Assembly: GCF_013184525.1 (NCBI RefSeq)
Contig: NZ_JAAOIZ010000005.1
Span: 310,001 to 374,000 of the forward strand
Length of the DNA stretch: 64,000 nucleotides
From: Chryseobacterium sp. LAM-KRS1
GTDB taxonomy: Bacteria > Bacteroidota > Bacteroidia > Flavobacteriales > Weeksellaceae
Direction: 5' to 3'
Below are positions 37,488 to 44,439 of the stretch, piece after piece. A program made the position numbers and the translations under genes. The notes under the pieces were generated by a model. That model was not told the origin of the DNA. It was given only the letters and a program-made list of their open reading frames with translations, and did not search any database. Numbering within the stretch: position 1 is the stretch's first letter; the number at the start of each line of letters is the position of its first letter.

Positions 37488-37577
37488 AAAACTAGCCTGA
37501 ATGCAAATACGAGAAAAATTAATTATTTAGTTGGCTATGAATCGTATTCTGTTGCATGATATATCTATGTGGATGGA

Positions 37578-37904
37578 TTATAGCATCATTCTATGTAAAG
37601 TATTTGTAAAACATTCCCGATAGCTTTTCGCTACAGTAATTTTTAAATCTTTATACATTATTTGATTATTTTCGAAAGATTCAATATTTGTTAGATTCAC
37701 AATATATGAATTATGAATACGCATAAATTCATCGGGTAAATTTTCAATCAAATCTTTCAGTGTTTTATAGTAAATATATCGTTTCTGGTCACGGGTATAA
37801 ATTTCGACATAATTACCAAGTCCTTTTATGACGATAATATCATCAAAGAAAAGTTTAATCAGTTTTTTATCTGTTTTGATAAAGGCAAATCTCTTATTTC
37901 CCAT
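37578..37904 (-). CDS. Stand-alone LytTR DNA-binding protein
   Basis: 108 aa, a single LytTR domain without receiver: FDDIIVIKGLGNYVEIYTRDQKRYIYYKTLKDLIENLPDEF (abbreviated: ILVIKG-like strand, NYVEIYT, LPDEFMRIHNSYIVNLTNIES). LytTR domains bind DNA direct repeats, often for surface or competence functions. Here the sensor input is missing, so it might respond through abundance only. It starts 15 bases after the stop of the NlpC/P60 gene and could be in the same transcript. Confidence 0.85.
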   Translation of the reverse strand: MGNKRFAFIKTDKKLIKLFFDDIIVIKGLGNYVEIYTRDQKRYIYYKTLKDLIENLPDEFMRIHNSYIVNLTNIESFENNQIMYKDLKITVAKSYRECFTNTLHRMML

Positions 37905-37919
37905 GTATACTATTACTCA

Positions 37920-38462
37920 TTACAAAACCCTTCGGGCATGCAGATACGCTTTATTCCAATACTTTTCATTTAAAGAAGAAATCATCACCCCTTTTGAGGT
38001 TGAAGCATGGATAAATCGGATTTCGCCATCGTTTCCTATATCATGAACAATGCCAACATGTGATACCCTACTTCCACCTGCAGTTGCAAAAAACAGCAAA
38101 TCCCCGGGTTTCACTTCACTGATGTCAATTTTCTTTCCTGTATCTGCCTGATCAGAAGATCTTCGAGGTAATTTCTGGTCGTTTTCTTCAAATACTTTTA
38201 CCGTAAAACCGGAACAATCGAATCCGGAAGAAGTACTGCCTCCAAATTTATACGGAGTTCCAATGTACTTTTCAGCATCTTTCAGAATACTATTGATTGA
38301 GCCAGACACTTTCCCATTGAAATTTGAATCCAGACGTCTGAGGTTTTCAGATCTTGCCACTGTTTTTGTGTTGCTCTTTTTTGAAGAAACACTTTTGCTG
38401 CTTCCGCATGAAATCACAGTAGAGGTTACAATCAGCAAAGCAGCAATCTGCTTTATTCTCAT
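37920..38462 (-). CDS. NlpC/P60 family lipoprotein (C40 peptidase)
   Basis: 180 aa from the ATG at 38462; the in-frame ATG at 38489 would put nine residues in front of the signal peptide. Lipobox TVISC. Catalytic Cys in GFDCSGF, His in SRVSHVGIV and His in FIHAS. Such proteins cleave gamma-D-Glu-DAP bonds in peptidoglycan. An 8-bp -7 box lies 64 bases upstream. The neighbouring LytTR gene may share the transcript. Confidence 0.9.
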   Translation of the reverse strand: MRIKQIAALLIVTSTVISCGSSKSVSSKKSNTKTVARSENLRRLDSNFNGKVSGSINSILKDAEKYIGTPYKFGGSTSSGFDCSGFTVKVFEENDQKLPRRSSDQADTGKKIDISEVKPGDLLFFATAGGSRVSHVGIVHDIGNDGEIRFIHASTSKGVMISSLNEKYWNKAYLHARRVL

Positions 38463-38525
38463 TTTTCCAATAAATAATCCTGTTGTCATATCTGCTTGAT
38501 TTTTACCGATGTACGTAATTATCTA

Positions 38526-38533
38526 CAAATATA
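38526..38533 (-). promoter_or_regulatory. -7 box of the NlpC/P60 gene
   Basis: Minus-strand TATATTTG. No TTG at a proper distance. It leaves a leader of about 57 bases, supporting the later ATG. Confidence 0.5.
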
Positions 38534-38596
38534 CATTTTATATTTTAATTATATAAAATCTATACTACAACTATATTATAAATATATGTTAAAATT

Positions 38597-38625
38597 TTGT
38601 ATTTATTTAATTATCATTATATTTG
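38597..38625 (+). promoter_or_regulatory. Promoter of the 38643 gene
   Basis: TTG (38597-38599), 18 bases, TATATTTG (38618-38625), placing the start of transcription about 12 bases before the ATG at 38643 and excluding the longer reading frame from 38496. Confidence 0.7.
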
Positions 38626-38642
38626 GGTTTAATTTTGAGAAA

Positions 38643-39293
38643 ATGGCCACATATGAAAGCATAATTAAATTAACAGGATCAGTTGGTGACCTTGTTTTTT
38701 ACACTTTGAACGGAAAAAATGTCGTTCGGAAGAAAAGTGGGTTTAATAAAAATGCTTTCAAAAAAAGCGCTTCCTACGAAAAAGTAAGACAAAACAGTTC
38801 CGAATTCGGACATTGCTCAAAAGTGGGTAAAATAATACGCCAGGCCCTCGACCATTACGTTAAGGCTGCTGGAGACCCGCTACTCTATCAAAGTTTCGCG
38901 AAAACAATGACGAGAATTAAGGATCTGGATCAGATTTCAGCTAGAGGAAACCGTAATGTAAAAAATGGATTGTCTTTGGAAGAGGGAAAAAAACTGCTCA
39001 AGGAGTTTCAATTTGGACAGATCCCGGTTATTTCAGACCATATTTTTGTCTCATTTGACCTTTGGGAGAACAATCTTCATATTGATAAAAAAGATGAAGC
39101 TGATGAAGTTACCATTGTTACTTTAAAGGTAGATACTAGCTTGTATTCAATTGAAAAGTTTGAACAAACCGAGGCTTTGAAACCTGACACGGAAATGATC
39201 AGGTTTGAAAAGCATTTTTCTGACGATGATCTTCTCCTTTATTTTATGGTTTTGAAAAGAAAAGGTGAGATTTTAAATATAGGGTTTGTGTAA
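38643..39293 (+). CDS. Conserved flavobacterial hypothetical, basic N terminus
   Basis: 216 aa. The frame could be read from 38496, but that adds an AT-rich pseudo-membrane stretch upstream of the promoter, so the ATG at 38643 is used. No signal peptide. The first 100 residues are basic and conserved-looking: MATYESIIKLTGSVGDLVFY, NVVRKKSGFNK, EFGHCSKVGKIIR and DPLLYQSFAKTM. Similar proteins occur in Chryseobacterium and relatives, with no known role. It stands alone, with its own promoter. Confidence 0.65.
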   Translation: MATYESIIKLTGSVGDLVFYTLNGKNVVRKKSGFNKNAFKKSASYEKVRQNSSEFGHCSKVGKIIRQALDHYVKAAGDPLLYQSFAKTMTRIKDLDQISARGNRNVKNGLSLEEGKKLLKEFQFGQIPVISDHIFVSFDLWENNLHIDKKDEADEVTIVTLKVDTSLYSIEKFEQTEALKPDTEMIRFEKHFSDDDLLLYFMVLKRKGEILNIGFV

Positions 39294-39308
39294 TGTAAAC
39301 CATTCCGT

Positions 39309-39356
39309 CATATATTTTTTTAGCTCCCCTTTCATATATTTTTTTAGCTCCCCTTT
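39309..39356 (+). repeat. 24-bp direct tandem repeat
   Basis: Two perfect, adjacent copies of a 24-bp unit (39309-39332, 39333-39356) made of CATATA, a T run and TAGCTCCCCTTT, just behind the stop at 39293. Probably slippage or a duplicated element; no terminator stem was found in it. Confidence 0.9.
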
Positions 39357-39453
39357 ATATTGAAATATTAAGTATGCATCATGCCAGGATATGACAAAAG
39401 CAGCAACCTAAAAAGCAATTGAAATATATCCAGCAACAGTAAAAAAGGAAACA

Positions 39454-39474
39454 AAAAATCCCTCATTTGAGGGA
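39454..39474 (-). terminator. Terminator after the RiPP precursor gene
   Basis: TCCCTC and GAGGGA around ATTT, followed on the minus strand by a T run, nine bases past the stop at 39483. Confidence 0.8.
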
Positions 39475-39482
39475 AGTATTTC

Positions 39483-39677
39483 TTAATCGTCACAGTGGGT
39501 AGTAACACAATAATTACCAGTTGGGTGATAACAACATTGATATTCTGCAGTTGGACAATGTGATCCTCCGCATGCTGGACCTGTTGGATCTGTTCCGATT
39601 CCGGTATCTGGTTTGTCAGGGCCCCCTCCGTTAACTTGCTTTAGTTTCGCTCTTGAAACTTTTTTTAGATTTTTCAT
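39483..39677 (-). CDS. RiPP precursor candidate, double-glycine leader, Cys-rich core
   Basis: 64 aa. The leader MKNLKKVSRAKLKQVNGGG is the form seen in Chryseobacterium bacteriocin-like peptides (chryseobasin-related group): basic start, K(V/I)SR, NGG ending at residues 17-19. The core has six cysteines (36, 41, 48, 49, 57, 62) among Gly, Pro, Thr and His, as for peptides whose Cys are modified by an MNIO enzyme or linked by disulfides. No maturation enzyme, transporter or second precursor is in the window, so it is orphaned here. Confidence 0.7.
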   Translation of the reverse strand: MKNLKKVSRAKLKQVNGGGPDKPDTGIGTDPTGPACGGSHCPTAEYQCCYHPTGNYCVTTHCDD

Positions 39678-40013
39678 AGTAGTTTTATTTTATGAATTGT
39701 GAATATAATAAAAATAAAGAAATATACAATGCAAATAAATAAAATAAAGCTAATTTTAAATATGAAATAACAATTGTAAAACTTTATCAGTGCTTTTAAC
39801 AATTTATTTATAATGATTTTATTATCAGTTACAATAAATAATCTATTTGCTAAAACGGTAAAATAATTTAATGGAAAACATACTCAATGTATACGTAAAA
39901 AAACTTAAGCAATGAGCTATTTATGAGTTTATAAAAAATAATTGTGCTTTTGTGTATCAGGCTTATTATTGAAATAAAAAATCCCTTTATATAAAGGGAT
40001 TGCTCATTGTTTG
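39678..40013. other. Gene-free AT-rich stretch
   Basis: 336 bases between the RiPP gene and the tRNA. Very AT-rich, with only the tRNA terminator at its end. No ORF or clear promoter box was found. Confidence 0.6.
39981..40000 (-). terminator. Terminator after tRNA-Ala
   Basis: ATCCCTTTAT and ATAAAGGGAT: a perfect 20-base palindrome, followed on the minus strand by a T run, 14 bases past the tRNA. Confidence 0.8.
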
Positions 40014-40087
40014 TGGAGAATACGGGGATCGAACCCGTCACCTTTAGACTGCCAGTCTAACGCTCTAGCCAGATGAGCTAATTCCCC
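40014..40087 (-). tRNA. tRNA-Ala, anticodon GGC
   Basis: 74-nt cloverleaf. Acceptor GGGGAAT pairs with ATTCTCC including the G3-T70 wobble that is the alanine identity element; D stem GCTC/GAGC; anticodon stem TTAGA/TCTAA with loop CTGGCAG; T arm ACGGG TTCGATC CCCGT; discriminator A, no encoded CCA. It reads GCC and GCT codons. Confidence 0.95.
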
Positions 40088-40377
40088 ATTTTTGTGAACT
40101 TCATTTTCTGAAGCGGTACAAAAGTAAGTATTTATAGCGCATATACAAATATTTTCTAAAATTTTATTTATAAACTTCTGTAATGAACTGAATAATAAAT
40201 ACAAAATTTAGTAAGCTCAGAAATAAATAGCTGTACCAGGATTACAATTCATTTTTTCCAAGGTCTATTTTTAACTTTTTTCTATCATCCGCAGTCTTTA
40301 TGACTGCAATCATAAATGTATTATAAGAGTACACTTAAATTTATACTTATAATTTTTCATCGTTTTTACAGTCGTTG

Positions 40378-40404
40378 AGCTTCCCGATATGGGAAGCTTT
40401 TTTT
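40378..40404 (+). terminator. Orphan rho-independent terminator
   Basis: AGCTTCCC, loop GATAT, GGGAAGCT and seven T's. No gene precedes it on the plus strand within 440 bases; the nearest is the Crp-family gene downstream at 40528. Confidence 0.8.
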
Positions 40405-40430
40405 ATTGAAAAAACATAGAAAATGACGTC

Positions 40431-40441
40431 TACATACCACA
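40431..40441 (+). promoter_or_regulatory. TACATACCACA motif, copy 1
   Basis: This 11-base motif recurs exactly at 41988-41998, upstream of the second Crp-family gene, and its inverted form AATGTGGTAT lies there too (41858-41867). Candidate operator of the Crp paralogues. Confidence 0.35.
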
Positions 40442-40527
40442 CGGAGGTAAAAACTGGTTTGGAATTTGCTGAGAATTTTTCATCAATCTTTATAAAAATT
40501 ATTCTTATAACCTAAAAGCTTACAATT

Positions 40528-41124
40528 ATGATAATACGTGAAGATTTATTGCTGGCACATGGTGCGGTTTACAAGGAATTTCAACCAGATGAAATAATAT
40601 TTGAAGAAGGCAGTCAACCTAAATATTATTATCAGATATGTACTGGTACAGTGGAGTTATTTAATTACCACTCAAACGGAAAAGAATTTATTCAGAACAT
40701 TTTAAATGACGGACAAAGTATTGGTGAGTCCCTGTTATTTACAGACAGACCTTATCCAATGAACGCAATTACAAAGACAAATTGCATCCTGTTATGTCTT
40801 GGCAAAAATGATTTTAATAATCTTGTAAGCCAGGATGCTAACATAATGCAGAATTTATTACAATGTTTGTCTGAAAGGTTGTATTACAAATATTTAATGC
40901 TTTTTAATTTATCAGGCATTGAGCCTGCTACAAAGATTAAAACAGTTCTGGATTATATTAAAGATTATAATTTAAGAGAGGTATCTGATACTGTCCAGGT
41001 TCCGTTTACCCGTCAACAGATTGCAAACCTAACCGGTCTGACGGTAGAAACGGTGATAAGAACCATAAAAAAAATGGAAACGGAAAATATCCTGAAAATA
41101 GAAAGAGGAAAAATCCATTATTAA
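40528..41124 (+). CDS. Crp/Fnr family regulator, paralogue A
   Basis: 198 aa. N-terminal cyclic-nucleotide-binding-type beta-barrel (to about 120) and a C-terminal HTH_Crp with VPFTRQQIANLTGLTVETVIRTIKKME as the recognition-helix region. No CxxC cluster for Fe-S, so probably not an oxygen sensor of Fnr type. It shares about half its residues by eye with the convergent gene at 41209-41805 (IICENLLLQNG.., RQQLASLTGLTIESVIRTVKRMESRN), so they are duplicates. Ligand unknown. Confidence 0.85.
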   Translation: MIIREDLLLAHGAVYKEFQPDEIIFEEGSQPKYYYQICTGTVELFNYHSNGKEFIQNILNDGQSIGESLLFTDRPYPMNAITKTNCILLCLGKNDFNNLVSQDANIMQNLLQCLSERLYYKYLMLFNLSGIEPATKIKTVLDYIKDYNLREVSDTVQVPFTRQQIANLTGLTVETVIRTIKKMETENILKIERGKIHY

Positions 41125-41160
41125 CGGCTAAAATACCTAATAATAGGAAAAATAATCTGT

Positions 41161-41190
41161 GGAGTCTTTCAAAAAAGAAAGACTCTTTTT
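41161..41190 (+). terminator. Terminator between the two Crp genes
   Basis: GAGTCTTTC, six A, GAAAGACTC and a T run on the plus strand. Confidence 0.8.
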
Positions 41191-41208
41191 TTATGGCTTG
41201 AAAAAGAT

Positions 41209-41805
41209 TTAATAGAAAATCTTCCCATTTACGATTGAAAGCAGATTACGACTCTCCATCCTTTTAACTGTCCTTATGACCGATTCAATAGTTAACCCCG
41301 TTAACGATGCCAATTGCTGTCTGGTATAAGGTATAATAAAGGGGCGAGTATCATTTAATGTATAAAACTCTTTAATATAATCTAATAAAATAGTTAATCG
41401 CTCCTGAGAGGTGACACACCCCAGTGTTGAGAGCATAAGATTTTTATAGTGGATCCTTTCTGCTGTATAGGCATATAAATTGACTAAAAGAGAAGGAATA
41501 TTTTCGATAAGTTGTATAAACTGATTCTTTTCTACGCGAATGATCTTACAATCTGAAATTGCTATCGCACTAAAAGGATATTTTTTATCAGTAAATAAAT
41601 AAGATTCTGCAATGCAATGCCCATTGAAAGGCAGACCATAAAAGTATTCTTTACCGTCAAAATGAACTGAATTCATCTTTGCTGTACCTTTTATAATCTG
41701 TAAATAATATTTTGCATGAGTAGCCTCTTCTACTATACATTCATTAGCCCGATATTCTATTACTTCTCCCCCATTTTGAAGTAACAGATTTTCGCATATT
41801 ATCAT
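41209..41805 (-). CDS. Crp/Fnr family regulator, paralogue B
   Basis: 198 aa, the same length as paralogue A and with the same layout: cNMP-binding fold, then HTH (FIIPYTRQQLASLTGLTIES, VIRTVKRMES). Converges on its paralogue. Both look like the product of a local inverted duplication with substantial divergence, so they may answer different signals. Upstream is an inverted pair of the TACCACA motif. Confidence 0.85.
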   Translation of the reverse strand: MIICENLLLQNGGEVIEYRANECIVEEATHAKYYLQIIKGTAKMNSVHFDGKEYFYGLPFNGHCIAESYLFTDKKYPFSAIAISDCKIIRVEKNQFIQLIENIPSLLVNLYAYTAERIHYKNLMLSTLGCVTSQERLTILLDYIKEFYTLNDTRPFIIPYTRQQLASLTGLTIESVIRTVKRMESRNLLSIVNGKIFY

Positions 41806-41857
41806 TTCTTAATGTTTGGTCATTCAAAATTATAGGTATATTATCAATAATTAGTGA

Positions 41858-42000
41858 AATGTGGTATCAAAAAGTACAACTGAAGGCATTCCGGATAGTT
41901 TATATTCTTTGAAAGTAAGGCGTTACGAATAGCAGTTACCATCCGATTATCAACAAGAAGAAATTCTCCTGATAAAAAGTAAAAAAATACATACCACATT
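41858..42000. repeat. Inverted 10-bp repeat between Crp B and the 42063 gene
   Basis: AATGTGGTAT (41858-41867) and ATACCACATT (41991-42000) are perfectly complementary, 123 bases apart, in a divergent intergenic region. They could be binding sites for the Crp-family proteins at 40528 and 41805, or a loop-forming pair. Confidence 0.45.
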
Positions 42001-42062
42001 CCTTATTTTCTCTTTACTGTGGCACATTGCTTGATAATGGATAAACATATTTGAAAATAGCA

Positions 42063-42296
42063 ATGGAACCTAGTTTAAATCAAGAAACATTAAGCAATGA
42101 TGAAGTGACTGTAATACTTGCTCTTTTGGATAAAGATTTACAAGAAATGATGCTTTATTGTGTTGAACATCAATGGAAATTTGAAATGATTAATTCACAT
42201 AACCTACAGCTTCGTATTCCCAAGGATTCTATTCATCTGCTTTTTTATTTAGGGCATAAAGTTTTATCAGGAGATAAGCCATCAATTTACAATTGA
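42063..42296 (+). CDS. Small hypothetical protein
   Basis: 77 aa, unrecognised. The frame opens at TTG 42051, but the ATG at 42063 is the more likely start. Hydrophilic and helical, without signal peptide; EVTVILALLDKDLQEMMLYCVEHQWKFEM gives a mildly hydrophobic middle (about residues 20-45). Its upstream region has the CATATTTG string, a near match to a -7 box, only ten bases before the ATG. Alone, so no context clue. Confidence 0.5.
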   Translation: MEPSLNQETLSNDEVTVILALLDKDLQEMMLYCVEHQWKFEMINSHNLQLRIPKDSIHLLFYLGHKVLSGDKPSIYN

Positions 42297-42412
42297 TAGT
42301 TTAGATTTTTTATCTTTTTATTGATCTCGGTTATTAGATCCTACAAAACAAATATTCAATTATTTGTTTTACAAAAAAAACACAAAAAGTGCACAAATTA
42401 AATAAAAAATTA

Positions 42413-42420
42413 TATATTTG
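42413..42420 (+). promoter_or_regulatory. -7 box of the 42514 lipoprotein gene
   Basis: TATATTTG, 94 bases before the ATG. No TTG at a proper distance. Confidence 0.5.
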
Positions 42421-42513
42421 CGCTCAACAGAAACGAGGATTACTAACGATTTTAACTAAAAAGGAGAAAATGAAGATTCCCATATTCTCCACTCTTGTAA
42501 AACTATCAAAACT

Positions 42514-42891
42514 ATGAAGAAACTTTTTTTTCTTTTATTAGCAACTTTTGCACTAATAGGATGTAGCTCAGATGATGATACGATCTATGATTACATCGGA
42601 ACCTGGTCAGGAACTTATGATGGAAGCGATAAAGGGGTTTGGAATATTGTAGTCGCAAGTGATGGAACCGTAAATGGAACAATGCATTCTGATGTTAATA
42701 ATGAAAATTACAAGATTGCCGGTCATTTAAATGATTCAGGGGAATTAAACGCTTCAGTTGGTCTTCCGTCTGATGGTTCTTTCAACGGAAACCTAGGTAC
42801 TGATAAAAAAGGAAACGGAAGCTGGACAAATGCTGTTCCTACTCCTACAAGATCCGGATCATGGACTGGGGAAAAAGATAAAAGTCAATAA
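42514..42891 (+). CDS. Small lipoprotein, beta-rich
   Basis: 125 aa. Lipoprotein signal MKKLFFLLLATFALIGCSSD, Cys17. The rest looks beta-rich with repeated Gly-Thr strands (YIGTWSGTYDGSDKG, GTVNGTMHS, GNGSWTNA, RSGSWTGE), the pattern of the small lipoprotein beta-barrels common in Bacteroidota (calycin-like). Function unknown. Ends in a terminator, alone. Confidence 0.7.
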   Translation: MKKLFFLLLATFALIGCSSDDDTIYDYIGTWSGTYDGSDKGVWNIVVASDGTVNGTMHSDVNNENYKIAGHLNDSGELNASVGLPSDGSFNGNLGTDKKGNGSWTNAVPTPTRSGSWTGEKDKSQ

Positions 42892-42910
42892 GGTTTATTA
42901 CTACATATAA

Positions 42911-42937
42911 AAAGGTGGCCAGTGGTCACCTTTTTTT
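42911..42937 (+). terminator. Terminator after the 42514 gene
   Basis: AAAGGTGGCC, loop AGT, GGTCACCTTT with one wobble pair, then T's. Confidence 0.85.
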
Positions 42938-43253
42938 GTTTCTTATTTAAAACGTAAAAAATCTCCGGTAGCATACCGGAGATTTATCTTAATAATATAT
43001 AAAAAAATGATGTGGTGTGTTGCTTTTATATAATCAATTTTAAGGAAAACCTTAATATTTATCGTATGTAAAGCATGATTTGCGTGTGCGCTTTTGTTAT
43101 CTGCAAATACTGTACCCTATGAAGTGATTTTTTCAATAAAATTTCAGGTTTAATGTCAACTTATAGAATATCAATAGATTAAATTTACATCATCTATCAT
43201 ATAAAAAAAAGCCCGCAAAGCCCATTAACATTAAAAAAACAGAATTCAAAAAA
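42938..43253. other. Gene-free stretch with two terminators
   Basis: Apart from the hairpins at 42959-42985 and 43254-43274, and a TTAAGG/CCTTAA pair (43040-43055), this interval has no ORF of note on either strand. The orphan minus-strand terminator suggests a small RNA. Confidence 0.4.
42959..42985 (-). terminator. Orphan terminator, best on the minus strand
   Basis: AAATCTCCGGTA, loop of 3, TACCGGAGATTT: a perfect 12-bp stem. The stronger T run (six T's) is on the minus strand, but no minus-strand gene ends here; the next is marR at 43323, which has its own terminator at 43254-43274. An untranslated minus-strand RNA between 42985 and 43250 is possible. Confidence 0.6.
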
Positions 43254-43274
43254 AATCCTGCGTAGTGCAGGATT
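43254..43274 (-). terminator. Terminator after the MarR gene
   Basis: AATCCTGC, loop of 5, GCAGGATT; the minus-strand product continues with eight T's, 49 bases past the stop. Confidence 0.8.
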
Positions 43275-43322
43275 CATTTTATTCATATGTATAAGCTGTA
43301 AAATTGAATACTATCAGAAATT

Positions 43323-43802
43323 TTACTTGGTATTTTTCAATTGCAAAGCGCGTTGTAAAAAGGACTGATTTGCCAGTTTTTCTTCTGCTTCATCAATGGC
43401 TTTTAATAAGTGATTGTTATTGTCGGCAATTTCTCCCAAAACAGTTGAAATAAGTTCCCATACAGGCTTCATTTTTTCTATGAGTTCAAGGCCCTTGGGT
43501 GCTAATCCGATCAAACGTTTTCTTTCATCCTGCTTATCCTTTTTTGAAATAATCATCTTCTCCTTTTCAAGTTCCTTAAGTAAGCTTATTGTAGAGGGAT
43601 GGGTATACCCTATTTCATTGGCCAGCTCCACAACACTCAGGGGCTGTTTATGATAAAGTGTAAAGATAACAGGAAACCACTTAGGCTCAAAATCAATATC
43701 AAATGCCTTATAAACCAAAGCTCCATCTTTACGGAGCTGTTCACTTAGCCTTTGCAATCTTGTGGATATCGCAAGAATTCCGGATTCGTTAATAACATTC
43801 AT
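43323..43802 (-). CDS. MarR family transcriptional regulator
   Basis: 159 aa. Winged-helix layout: PLSVVELANEIGYTHPSTISLLKELEKEKMIISKKDKQDERKRLIGLAPKG (abbreviated to its helix-turn-helix and wing), with flanking helices for dimerisation. It shares one base with the upstream GNAT gene end (43802), so the two are co-translated. Palindromes lie over the common promoter at 44318-44334 and may be its operator. Confidence 0.88.
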   Translation of the reverse strand: MNVINESGILAISTRLQRLSEQLRKDGALVYKAFDIDFEPKWFPVIFTLYHKQPLSVVELANEIGYTHPSTISLLKELEKEKMIISKKDKQDERKRLIGLAPKGLELIEKMKPVWELISTVLGEIADNNNHLLKAIDEAEEKLANQSFLQRALQLKNTK

Positions 43803-44296
43803 TAGACCTTATTTAAATTAAGAATATAAAAGACGTTATCAGCACTCATGAGAGGAAATGAAGAAGGGAGATCTTCCTTGGCAATTTTCTGAAACCGGTT
43901 GCGCTCATAAAAACGCATGGCCGCATTCAGCACAGAAACTGTCCCCAGCATAATTTCTTCAATTTTGTTTTCCCTGCAATACGAAATCAGGATATCTAAT
44001 AATTTTTGTGCGATCTGATGTTCTTTTCCCCTGAATTCTTTCTTAACAAACATCTTTCTGATGGCTGCAGCCTTTTCGTCAAATTTAACTAAAGCAATGG
44101 TACCTACCAACTCTTTATCCAGAAAAGCGCCCCAAAAGTTTCCGCCCCCTTCTCTATAAAAGCTTTCAATCTTTAAAAGATCCGGCTGGTCTTCGATCGT
44201 GATAGGAATATTAAATTCTTTTTGCTGAATATTCAGAATCAAATCTATGACTTGTTCGGAATAAGTATTACCGATAGGTTGGATTTCTAATGTCAT
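43802..44296 (-). CDS. GNAT family N-acetyltransferase
   Basis: 164 aa. Acetyl-CoA-binding GNAT fold, visible in WGAFLDKELVGTIALVKF, AAIRKMFVKKEFRGKEHQIAQKLLDIL and EIMLGTVSVLNAAMRFYERNRF. The substrate is unknown. Head of a two-gene operon with the MarR gene, whose promoter overlaps palindromes, so the acetyltransferase is probably de-repressed by a MarR ligand. Confidence 0.88.
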   Translation of the reverse strand: MTLEIQPIGNTYSEQVIDLILNIQQKEFNIPITIEDQPDLLKIESFYREGGGNFWGAFLDKELVGTIALVKFDEKAAAIRKMFVKKEFRGKEHQIAQKLLDILISYCRENKIEEIMLGTVSVLNAAMRFYERNRFQKIAKEDLPSSFPLMSADNVFYILNLNKV

Positions 44297-44313
44297 AATT
44301 TTTATTTAATGTA

Positions 44314-44344
44314 CAAAACTACGTAGTTAACTACATAAAAACAA
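44314..44344 (-). promoter_or_regulatory. Promoter and palindromic operator of the GNAT-marR operon
   Basis: TTG (44342-44344), 20 bases, TAGTTTTG (44314-44321). Palindromes ACTACGTAGT (44318-44327) and GTAGTTAACTAC (44323-44334) overlap the -7 box and the spacer. Probably the MarR-family binding site. Confidence 0.7.
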
Positions 44345-44439
44345 ATATATTTAATCAATCAACAATAATTTATGTTATCAATAAAAAGACGCATACAATA
44401 ACTGCATGCGTCTGATCTATTTAAAAAGTGTCGGGGGAA

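Larger units (their letters stand above)
40088..40527 (+). other. Gene-free stretch with an orphan terminator
   Basis: 440 bases before the Crp/Fnr gene, with no ORF of note. It contains a small GCAGTC/GACTGC hairpin (40291-40307), a terminator (40378-40404) and a motif TACATACCACA (40431-40441) repeated near the second Crp gene. A small RNA or an untranslated leader with internal terminator may lie here. Confidence 0.4.

Noticed and set aside
38496-38642. N-terminal extension of the 38643 gene
   Set aside because: The clear TTG-N18-TATATTTG promoter at 38597-38625 lies inside this extension, and its translation is AT-driven Ile/Tyr-rich sequence.
39301-39360. CRISPR array or short repeat spacer unit
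   Set aside because: Two tandem copies with no spacers, no cas genes and no further copies nearby.
40004-40204. Minus-strand ORF over the tRNA gene
   Set aside because: It runs through a complete tRNA-Ala cloverleaf and its terminator; the RNA gene explains the sequence.
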